From NCBI GenBank assembly GCA_045531205.1, contig JAZSDN010000033.1, positions 1 to 37,481 on the forward strand: a DNA stretch of 37,481 nucleotides, read 5' to 3'. How positions within the stretch are numbered: the first letter of the stretch is position 1; every line of letters begins with the position of its first letter. Shown here piece after piece: positions 32,273-37,481 of this stretch. The translations under genes were made by a program, and so were the position numbers. The stretch is from JAZNQL01 sp045531205. GTDB lineage: Bacteria; Bacillota; Clostridia; UMGS1883; UMGS1540. The notes under the pieces were generated by a model, which made no database searches, was not told the origin of the DNA, and worked only from the letters and a program-made list of their open reading frames with translations.

Positions 32273-33139
32273 ATGGTATATTTCGGACCTTCGGGCAACC
32301 CGCCAATGTTTTATGATGCAGGGGGTAAGCACTCAAAAGAGGTTCCCGCATTTTTAAAATCTGTAGGGCTTTCAGCCTATGAATATCAATGCTCAAAAGG
32401 GTGTAAAATAAAAGAGGAAACGGCTATGGCAATAGGTGCTGCCGCAAAAGAGAATTCTGTTTTATTAAGTATTCACGGCCCCTATTATGTAAACCTCTCA
32501 TCAACAGAGGGCGAAAAGCGGGAGAACTGCATAAGATATATGCTTGATGCCCTGCGTGTTGCAAATGTTATGCAGGCGGACAGAGTTGTTATTCACTCGG
32601 GCGGCTGCAACAAAATGCCAAGAGAGGATGCCCTTGCCCTTGCAATGCAAACTCTTTCGGAGGCAATAGCCGCTGCCGATGCAGAGCATTTAGGGCACAT
32701 ACATCTTTGCCCCGAAACAATGGGTAAAATAAATCAGCTTGGAACTTTAGACGAGGTAATACGCCTTTGTCTTTTAGACGAAAGACTTATTCCCACAATA
32801 GATTTCGGTCATCTTAACGCACGCACCTTTGGCGGAGTTAAAACAAAAGAGGATTATGCCTTTATTTTAGACGAAATTTATAACAAGCTCGGAAGTGAGA
32901 GAGGCAAAAACTTCCACGCACATTTTTCAAAAATAGAATATACTGAAAACGGCGGGGAAAAACAGCATCTTACGTTTGAGGATACTGTTTTCGGCCCTGA
33001 TTTTGAGCCTTTGGCCCAGCTTTTGGCAGAGCGTGATATTTCGCCAAGAATTATTTGCGAATCTGACGGAACAATGGCAGAGGATGCTCTTTTAATGAAA
33101 AAAATGTATGAAAATGCTCTTTTACTGAAAAAGGATTGA
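32273..33139 (+). CDS. Endonuclease IV-like TIM barrel protein
   Basis: A 288-residue AP endonuclease family 2 / TIM barrel protein. Residues expected to bind the zinc cluster are seen at His68 (SIHGPYYVNL), His108 (VVIHSGG), Glu148 (CPETMGK), Asp177 and His180 (IDFGHLNAR), His215 or His217 (FHAHFSK), His232 and Glu263 (ICESDG). The canonical Asp-x-His pair of Nfo appears here as Lys-Gln-His (230-232), so one ligand seems lost. True endonuclease IV cuts 5' of abasic sites. This divergent member may do the same or act on another substrate. AAAGGA lies about nine bases before the ATG, and the gene sits 23 bases after htpG and four bases before the next gene. Confidence 0.85.
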   Translation: MVYFGPSGNPPMFYDAGGKHSKEVPAFLKSVGLSAYEYQCSKGCKIKEETAMAIGAAAKENSVLLSIHGPYYVNLSSTEGEKRENCIRYMLDALRVANVMQADRVVIHSGGCNKMPREDALALAMQTLSEAIAAADAEHLGHIHLCPETMGKINQLGTLDEVIRLCLLDERLIPTIDFGHLNARTFGGVKTKEDYAFILDEIYNKLGSERGKNFHAHFSKIEYTENGGEKQHLTFEDTVFGPDFEPLAQLLAERDISPRIICESDGTMAEDALLMKKMYENALLLKKD

Positions 33140-33143
33140 TAAT

Positions 33144-34199
33144 ATGTATAAAGAAAGAATAAATTCAATACTTTCTTTGGCAGACACAAGTGTTCTTATA
33201 TGCTCGGCACAAAATCTGTTTTACTTTTCGGGCTTTACGGGCGGAGAAGGATATATGCTTTTAACCCCTTACATTGCCTATCTTTTTGTTGACGGAAGGT
33301 ATACCCTTCAGGCAAAAGAGCAGGCGAAAGATTTTAAGGTTATAACCTTTGACAAAAAACCTCTTTCGTTTATACTCGAAAAAATAAAACAACATAATAT
33401 TACAAGCCTTGCATTTGAGGATTCTTTTGTAACCTTCTCGTTTATGCAAAGCTTAAAAGAGGCTTTGCCCTGCGAGTTTGTTCCGCTTAAAAACAAGGTT
33501 TCGGTTTTAAGGCGAAAAAAGAACAGTTTTGAAATTGCAAAAATAAAAGAGGCGGTAAGACTTGCCGACGAAGCATATAATCACATAACAAACTGCATAA
33601 AGCCCGGTATGAGCGAACGCTCGGTTGCCGCAATTTTAGAATATTTTATGAGAAAAAACGGAGCAGAAAAAACCTCCTTTGATACAATTTGTGCGTCAGG
33701 CTACCGAAGTGCACTCCCTCATGGTGCGGCAAGCGACAAAATAATCGAAAAAGGGGATTTTGTTACTTTGGACTTTGGTTGTGTTTTAGACGGCTACTGC
33801 TCGGATATGACAAGAACCCTTTGTATGGGGCGTGCATCATCCCGCCACAAGGATATTTACCACGTAGTTTTGTATGCAATGTGCCGTGCAGAGGACGAGG
33901 TTGTATGCGGTATGAAAACAAGTGATTTAGATGCCGTTGCACGAAATATTATAACAAACTTCGGTCACGGCGAGCATTTTACCCACGCACTCGGGCACGG
34001 AGTGGGAATTGATATTCACGAAGCCCCGACACTTTCCCCACGCTCTGAGGATGTTCTTGAAAAAGGCTCTGTTATAACCATTGAGCCCGGCATTTATATC
34101 GAAGGTTTTGGCGGCGTGAGAATAGAGGATATGCTCTACATAGATGAAAAAGGAGGGGTAATTATGACCTCTTCTCCCAAAGAACTTACAGAACTTTAA
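33144..34199 (+). CDS. Xaa-Pro aminopeptidase (M24B, PepP/PepQ-like)
   Basis: A 351-residue M24 metallopeptidase that would remove N-terminal residues next to proline or cleave Xaa-Pro dipeptides. An N-terminal creatinase domain (about 1-120) is followed by the pita-bread domain. The five metal ligands are all present: Asp210 (TLDFG), Asp221 (CSDMTRTL), His285 (HALGHGVG), Glu314 (TIEPGIY) and Glu328 (VRIEDM). The short length without an extra domain fits the small YqhT-type enzymes that sit next to efp in many Firmicutes, as here. Substrate preference between aminopeptidase P and prolidase is not decidable from sequence alone. Confidence 0.92.
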   Translation: MYKERINSILSLADTSVLICSAQNLFYFSGFTGGEGYMLLTPYIAYLFVDGRYTLQAKEQAKDFKVITFDKKPLSFILEKIKQHNITSLAFEDSFVTFSFMQSLKEALPCEFVPLKNKVSVLRRKKNSFEIAKIKEAVRLADEAYNHITNCIKPGMSERSVAAILEYFMRKNGAEKTSFDTICASGYRSALPHGAASDKIIEKGDFVTLDFGCVLDGYCSDMTRTLCMGRASSRHKDIYHVVLYAMCRAEDEVVCGMKTSDLDAVARNIITNFGHGEHFTHALGHGVGIDIHEAPTLSPRSEDVLEKGSVITIEPGIYIEGFGGVRIEDMLYIDEKGGVIMTSSPKELTEL

Positions 34200-34208
34200 A
34201 AAAAGACT

Positions 34209-34237
34209 TGAAAAATGTAAAAAAATATTGTACAATA
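34209..34237 (+). promoter_or_regulatory. Promoter of efp
   Basis: TTGAAA (34209-34214), 17 bases, TACAAT (34232-34237). The boxes are four and five of six against consensus, starting ten bases after the aminopeptidase stop and 43 bases before the efp start. Confidence 0.65.
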
Positions 34238-34280
34238 TACTATATAGTTCTTAATATACTAAAAATTGGAGGAATTTATT

Positions 34281-34838
34281 ATGATAACTGCCGGAGATTT
34301 TCGTAACGGTATAACATTTGAATTTGAAGGTAACGTATACCAGGTTGTTGAATTTCAGCATGTAAAGCCCGGTAAAGGTGCAGCTTTTGTAAGAACAAAG
34401 CTTAAGAATGTTATAAACGGTGGCGTTGTAGAAAAAACTTTCCGCCCCACCGATAAATTTGAAAAGGCACACATTGACAGAAAAGATATGGAATATCTTT
34501 ATTCCGATGGCGACCTTTTCTACTTTATGGATCAGGAAACATACGAACAGAATCCTTTAAGCTCCGAACAGCTCGGCGACGCTTTAAAGTTTGTAAAGGA
34601 AAATATGCTTGTTAAAATCCTTTCATACAAAGGCTCTGTTTTCGGTGTTGAACCCCCAAACTTCGTAGAACTTGCAGTAACAGAAACCGAACCCGGCTTC
34701 AAAGGCGACACTGCAACAGGTGCACAGAAGCCTGCTACACTTGAAACAGGCGCACAGATTTACGTTCCCCTCTTTATAAACGAAGGCGACGTAATAAGAG
34801 TAGATACCCGCACAGGCGAATATATGGAACGTGCATAA
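34281..34838 (+). CDS. efp: Elongation factor P
   Basis: A 185-residue, three-domain factor that relieves ribosome stalling at consecutive prolines. It begins MITAGDFRNGITFEFEG. The tip of domain I has KPGKGAAFVRTKL with Lys32, the position that B. subtilis EF-P modifies with 5-aminopentanol. The C-terminus GDVIRVDTRTGEYMERA is the normal end. ATG at 34281 follows GGAGG by eight bases. A TTG at 34266 overlaps that site. No EpmA, EpmB or EpmC is present nearby, as expected for a Firmicutes-type EF-P. Confidence 0.97.
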   Translation: MITAGDFRNGITFEFEGNVYQVVEFQHVKPGKGAAFVRTKLKNVINGGVVEKTFRPTDKFEKAHIDRKDMEYLYSDGDLFYFMDQETYEQNPLSSEQLGDALKFVKENMLVKILSYKGSVFGVEPPNFVELAVTETEPGFKGDTATGAQKPATLETGAQIYVPLFINEGDVIRVDTRTGEYMERA

Positions 34839-34864
34839 AATTATTTTAACGGAGGTTTTTTAAA

Positions 34865-35287
34865 ATGGATCTTAACGAAAAGGTTTCATATCTCAAAGGT
34901 TTATGCGAAGGACTCGGCATTGACGAAACAAAGCCCGAAGGTAAGCTTTTAGTAAAGATTATCGACGTTTTGGAAGAAATCGCTGACGAAATCCTTGATA
35001 CAAATGATTATATTGATGAAGTAAGCGCTGTTGTTGACGAAATCGACGAAGATTTGTCTTATGTTGAAGATTATCTTTTTGATGATGAAGACGACGAATG
35101 CGACTGTTGCGATGATTTTGACTGTGCTGAAATCGAATGTCCCGCTTGCGGAGAAGTAATCTATCTTGATTGCGATATGCTTTGCGATGAAGAAGATGTT
35201 TTAACCTGCCCCTCTTGCGGAGAAGAAATCGAACTCGATTTTGATTGCTGTGATTGTTGCGATTGCGACTGCGACGATTGCGAATAA
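34865..35287 (+). CDS. CD1247 N-terminal domain protein with zinc ribbon
   Basis: A 140-residue cytosolic protein. The N-terminal segment VSYLKGLCEGLGIDETKPEG followed by a helix (KLLVKIIDVLEEIADEI) is typical of CD1247-like proteins common downstream of efp in Clostridia, sometimes misnamed AraC regulators. A very acidic hinge (about 40-80) leads into a zinc ribbon built from CPACG and CPSCG. The last 16 residues, DFDCCDCCDCDCDDCE, are only Asp, Cys, Phe and Glu. There are 17 cysteines in the last 64 residues or so. GGAGG lies just before the ATG and the gap to efp is 26 bases, so they are likely cotranscribed. The molecular role is unknown. Confidence 0.88.
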   Translation: MDLNEKVSYLKGLCEGLGIDETKPEGKLLVKIIDVLEEIADEILDTNDYIDEVSAVVDEIDEDLSYVEDYLFDDEDDECDCCDDFDCAEIECPACGEVIYLDCDMLCDEEDVLTCPSCGEEIELDFDCCDCCDCDCDDCE

Positions 35288-35301
35288 TTTTTAAAAACTT
35301 T

Positions 35302-35332
35302 AAGGCGACCTTTTTGGTCGCCTTTTTATTTT
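35302..35332 (+). terminator. Terminator of the efp operon
   Basis: AAGGCGACC (35302-35310) and GGTCGCCTT (35316-35324) form a perfect stem with a TTTTT loop, followed by TTTATTTTTG. It starts 15 bases after the stop codon. Confidence 0.9.
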
Positions 35333-35420
35333 TGTGTACTAAAAATAAATCGGGCTGTCGAGGACGCCAGCCCCTACAAAAAGCAAAAAAGCTTTCTTTG
35401 AAACCCGCTAAACTTTACCA
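35333..35420. other. Non-coding spacer with a GGGCTGTCG-type unit
   Basis: The unit CGGGCTGTCGAGGACGCCAG followed by CCCCTACA lies at about 35350-35378. It resembles GGGCTGTCGGGGACGTCAGC units at 26298 and its inverse at 26749. No gene is seen. The composite repeat starts at 35421. Confidence 0.5.
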
Positions 35421-35892
35421 TAAAAGCACAGCATAAAAAAGTTATATAAAAACAGGCGCTAAAAAAGCGCGGCCTTCGGCTCGAGGGAAGACTTTTTATA
35501 AAAAAGGCTTGCCCGAGTTAGTGAGGAAGACTGTGAAACAGGCTTGCCGAGCGGGAAGAAGTTAGCCTTAACAACCAACACTGAAGAAGCCTCAAACGGT
35601 GCATTTTCGGCATCCTTTGCCTTGTCGTCTTTGAAAGGCGTCAGCCTTACTTCATCCTCCGCACCAAAATCTGTTCGAAAATTCATACGTTTGAGGTCCT
35701 TTGGAGTTTTTAAATAATAAATTTTGTTTCAGTCAAGGCAAAAACGCAGGAAATATGATAATATTTCCGAGGCTTTTAACAATGGATGTGGCAAAATTTA
35801 TATTTAAAAACCATCTTGAGCGTTAGTTGTTAAGGCTATTTATAGCGCGCCCGCGCCTGCCGGGGGTGTGGGGTGTCGGCGACACACCCCAC
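35421..35892 (-). repeat. Composite intergenic repeat, copy 3 (interrupted)
   Basis: Read on the minus strand this is the same unit as 26341-26538, beginning at 35892 with GTGGGGTGT and ending at 35421. It is 472 bases long instead of 198. The extra 274 bases equal a 272-base insertion plus a duplicated TA. Outside the insertion the copy differs from copy 2 at only a few positions and keeps both GGCAAGCC repeats. Confidence 0.85.
35563..35838. mobile_element. 272-bp MITE-like insertion with TA duplication
   Basis: The left end reads TA-GCCTTAACAACCAAC (35563 onward) and the right end GTTAGTTGTTAAGGC-TA (ending 35838). These are inverted termini of 15 bases with one mismatch. A TA dinucleotide flanks both sides where copies 1 and 2 of the host repeat have a single TA. 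This pattern fits a non-autonomous element mobilised by an IS630/Tc1-mariner-type transposase. It encodes no transposase. A minus-strand reading of about 40 codons starting MNFRTDFGAEDEVR crosses its left end, but gene status is not supported. Confidence 0.75.
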
Positions 35893-35895
35893 AAA

Positions 35896-35923
35896 CAATG
35901 ATTACTGCATATTATAATCATTG
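35896..35923. promoter_or_regulatory. Inverted repeat upstream of apbE
   Basis: CAATGATTA (35896-35904) and TAATCATTG (35915-35923) form a perfect 9-bp inverted repeat with a ten-base spacer. TATAAT (35913-35918) overlaps the right arm and could be a -10 box, although no good -35 is found. It lies 38 bases before apbE and may be an operator. Confidence 0.4.
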
Positions 35924-35961
35924 TAGAGGGTATTTTACTGTATTAAATAAAAGGTGATAAA

Positions 35962-36882
35962 ATGAAAAAAATTTTATGTTTAATTTTAGTTATATTTTTA
36001 GTTTCGGGGTGCGGCAGGAATCCGCAAAAATACGAAACAAATTTTTTTGCGTTTGATACTTATGTAAATATTACTTTGTATGAAAAAAACGACGCTCTTT
36101 TAAAGGAATGTGAAGAGCTTGCAAAAAAATACGAAAATATGTTCAGCAAAACCCGTGAAGGCAGTGACATTTATATTTTAAACCAAACGGGAGAGCATAA
36201 GGTATCGCCCGAAACATATTATCTTATAGAAAAGGGACTTTACTATAATAAGATGACAGAGGGTCTTTTTGACATAACGGTGGGAGCTCTTTCTGAAATA
36301 TGGAAAAGCTCAGTCCCTTCCGATGAAGAAATACAAAATGCAAAAAATACTGTAGGTGCCGATAAAGTAACGCTTTATGACGGCAAGGTAACATTGAAAA
36401 AAGGAACAAAAATTGACCTTGGGGGTATAGCCAAGGGATATATTGCCGACAAAATGGCAGAGCTTTTTAAAAATCATAACCAAAGCGGAATAATAAATCT
36501 TGGCGGGAATGTGTATGCCGTTGGCACAAAAACGGGAGAAAAGTTTAAGGTTGGGATACAAAAGCCAAAAACCGAGGGCGAGAGTATATACGTTTTAGAA
36601 GTATCTGACACATCAGTTGTAACAAGCGGAATATACGAAAGATATTTTGAAGAGGACGGGAAAGAGTATCACCACATAATAGACCCCAAAACAGGCAGAC
36701 CTCTTGACAATAATTTATATTCGGCAACCGTTATAAGCTCTTCGTCAATGGAGGCAGATATTTTTTCAACAGCTCTTCTTTTAATGGGAGACAAGGCGTT
36801 ATCCTTTGCCGAAAAAAATAATATACAGGCGGTACTTATAGATAAAAATTACACTGTAGCCTTAACAAAGAAACTCAAGTAA
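35962..36882 (+). CDS. apbE: FAD:protein FMN transferase (ApbE lipoprotein)
   Basis: A 306-residue lipoprotein that attaches FMN covalently to threonine of flavoproteins such as RnfG, RnfD and NqrC subunits, working outside the membrane with magnesium. The lipobox LVSGC places the lipidated Cys at residue 17. ApbE signatures are FFAFDTYVNITLY, DLGGIAKGYIADKMAEL, IINLGGNVYAVG and HHIIDPKTGRPLDNN, the latter with the Asp and Thr that bind metal and flavin. AAAGGTGATAAA leads into the ATG. No Rnf genes are in the window, so the target lies elsewhere. Confidence 0.95.
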   Translation: MKKILCLILVIFLVSGCGRNPQKYETNFFAFDTYVNITLYEKNDALLKECEELAKKYENMFSKTREGSDIYILNQTGEHKVSPETYYLIEKGLYYNKMTEGLFDITVGALSEIWKSSVPSDEEIQNAKNTVGADKVTLYDGKVTLKKGTKIDLGGIAKGYIADKMAELFKNHNQSGIINLGGNVYAVGTKTGEKFKVGIQKPKTEGESIYVLEVSDTSVVTSGIYERYFEEDGKEYHHIIDPKTGRPLDNNLYSATVISSSSMEADIFSTALLLMGDKALSFAEKNNIQAVLIDKNYTVALTKKLK

Positions 36883-36911
36883 ATAACGGTTTTTATAGAA
36901 AATATTTTGCA

Positions 36912-36940
36912 TTGAAAAGCCCATAAACAGTTGCTATAAT
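36912..36940 (+). promoter_or_regulatory. Promoter of the small membrane protein gene
   Basis: TTGAAA (36912-36917), 17 bases, TATAAT (36935-36940). A perfect 14-bp inverted repeat, AAAGCCCATAAACA (36916-36929) and TGTTTATGGGCTTT (36941-36954), brackets the -10 so that TATAAT lies at the edge of the 11-base spacer. There is no T-run behind it on the plus strand, so an operator is a better reading than an apbE terminator. Confidence 0.6.
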
Positions 36941-36997
36941 TGTTTATGGGCTTTAAAAATATATATTCTTTAATTTCTTAGGAAAGGAGCAAAAAAT

Positions 36998-37228
36998 ATG
37001 AGAATACTTACGGCACTTAATAAAATAGAGGGAATACAGAAGTACACAATAATCATTTGCTCTTTTCTTGCCAATCTCCTTATGCTTGCAGCAGGGGTTA
37101 TTTTAAAAAATCCCGATAAAAGCCTTGATATGATTTTTATGTCACGCGGGATTTTCAATGTGGGTGTAAACATATTTTCTGCAGGGTTTATTGGCGGAAT
37201 ACTGTTTGACATCATACAGAAAAGATAA
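36998..37228 (+). CDS. Small two-helix membrane protein, unknown
   Basis: A 76-residue protein I do not recognise. An amphipathic N-terminus (LTALNKIEGIQKY) is followed by a transmembrane helix at about 17-36 (TIIICSFLANLLMLAAGVIL), a polar loop NPDKSLDMIFMSRG, and a second hydrophobic helix at about 52-72 ending IIQKR. AGGAAAGGAG precedes the ATG by eight bases, and it has its own promoter with a strong dyad and its own terminator, which supports a real gene. It could be a small stress or holin-like membrane protein, but that is only a guess from shape. Confidence 0.75.
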   Translation: MRILTALNKIEGIQKYTIIICSFLANLLMLAAGVILKNPDKSLDMIFMSRGIFNVGVNIFSAGFIGGILFDIIQKR

Positions 37229-37250
37229 CCTCTAAATTACCTCCAAAAAA

Positions 37251-37278
37251 GAAAAAGACCTCGATCGAGGTCTTTTTC
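37251..37278. terminator. Bidirectional terminator
   Basis: GAAAAAGACCTCGA followed directly by its exact complement TCGAGGTCTTTTTC, a 28-base perfect palindrome. It has an A-run on one side and a T-run on the other, so it can stop the small membrane protein gene on the plus strand and the IS30 transposase on the minus strand. Confidence 0.8.
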
Positions 37279-37305
37279 TTTATGCTATAAATTTCTTCTT
37301 GGGGA

Positions 37306-37332
37306 GGGAGGGCGTGGAAACCCTCCCCTGCA
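37306..37332 (+). repeat. Short palindromic module C, copy 3
   Basis: GGGAGGGCGTGGAAACCCTC followed by CCCTGCA. It matches copies at 137-163 and 26985-27011. Here it lies between a terminator and the transposase end. Confidence 0.65.
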
Positions 37333-37351
37333 AAATACATAAAAAGGCTCG

Positions 37352-37481
37352 TCAGATTGTCAAGCCAAGTGCAACACTTTTGTTAATAAACTCAATCGGC
37401 GATAAATATCCCAAGCATTTACGAGGTCTGTTGTTGATTAAAGCAACAACAGAATCTAATTGTTCTTGTGGAAGATTACGG
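37352..37481 (-). CDS. IS30-family transposase, C-terminal fragment (partial)
   Basis: The minus strand from the window edge codes for 42 residues with NNRPRKCLGYLSPIEFI before a TGA at 37352. The pattern N-x-R-P-R-K-x-L-G-x-x-(S/T)-P-x-E is the standard C-terminus of IS30-family transposases of the DDE type. The rest of the gene lies beyond the right edge. No inverted repeat could be recognised between the stop and module C. Confidence 0.85.
   Translation of the reverse strand, partial: RNLPQEQLDSVVALINNRPRKCLGYLSPIEFINKSVALGLTI

Noticed and set aside
35459..35686. 75-codon minus-strand reading starting MNFRTDFGAEDEVR
   Set aside because: It crosses the junction between the 272-base insertion and the host repeat, so it cannot be an ancestral gene. 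No clear ribosome site or homologue was recognised.
36916..36954. Terminator of apbE
   Set aside because: The stem is perfect, but the plus strand continues AAAAATATATATTC with no T-run, and TATAAT with a -35 at 17 bases lies within it. A promoter with operator explains it better, although dual use is possible.

Overview
The window is chromosome from a low-GC, endospore-forming member of the class Clostridia, most like an uncultured gut Oscillospirales/Clostridiales lineage. The evidence is the complete spoIIIA operon, spoVAC-spoVAD, an abundant SLH-domain surface protein, Firmicutes-type Shine-Dalgarno sites with many TTG starts, near-consensus sigma-A promoters, and dense palindromic intergenic repeats. 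No single marker fixes the genus. Both window edges lie inside transposase remnants: an IS3-like C-terminus at the left and an IS30-like C-terminus at the right.

Layout. 1-373: IS3 remnant, terminator and short repeats. 374-5153 (minus): spoIIIAA-AB-AC-AD-AE-AF-AG-AH followed by an Asp23-family gene, the mother-cell channel of engulfed sporangia. 5154-5531: promoter and a mirrored GCGATAT repeat element in the tmcAL leader. 5532-9311: tmcAL (+) converging on pyk-mtaB (-), with pyruvate kinase first. 9453-10915 (+): spoVAC-spoVAD for dipicolinic acid uptake, with no spoVAE behind them. 10916-11366: repeats. 11367-13333 (-): a dCMP deaminase, a YhcH/NanQ-like protein, and an unrecognised protein with an apparent internal duplication. 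13533-25760 (-): rpoB-rpoC-L7Ae-rpsL-rpsG-fusA-tuf, the core transcription/translation operon, read from a consensus promoter at 25955-25983. 25984-27155: about 1.2 kb of non-coding, repeat-packed DNA. 27210-30095 (-): SLH surface-layer protein with its own promoter and a structured leader. 30444-34199 (+): htpG, an endonuclease IV-like TIM barrel protein and an aminopeptidase P-like gene. 34281-35287 (+): efp and a CD1247-type zinc-ribbon protein. 35288-35961: a terminator and a composite repeat split by a TA-flanked insertion. 35962-37228 (+): apbE lipoprotein and a small membrane protein. The window ends in an IS30-family transposase on the minus strand.

The genes are mostly core housekeeping and sporulation functions. 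No new defence or biosynthetic system was recognised. The most unusual content is in the non-coding DNA. A composite repeat of about 198 bp occurs three times: one copy is intact, one has lost about 35 bp between short direct repeats, and one carries a nested 272-bp element with inverted termini and a TA duplication. There are also several families of short palindromic modules, one apparently inserted in the loop of the spoVAD terminator, and terminator-like hairpins on the antisense strand of tmcAL. Among proteins, the points of interest are the acidic RpoB tail, the duplicated unknown protein, the divergent endonuclease IV homologue and the Cys/Asp-rich tail of the CD1247-like protein.
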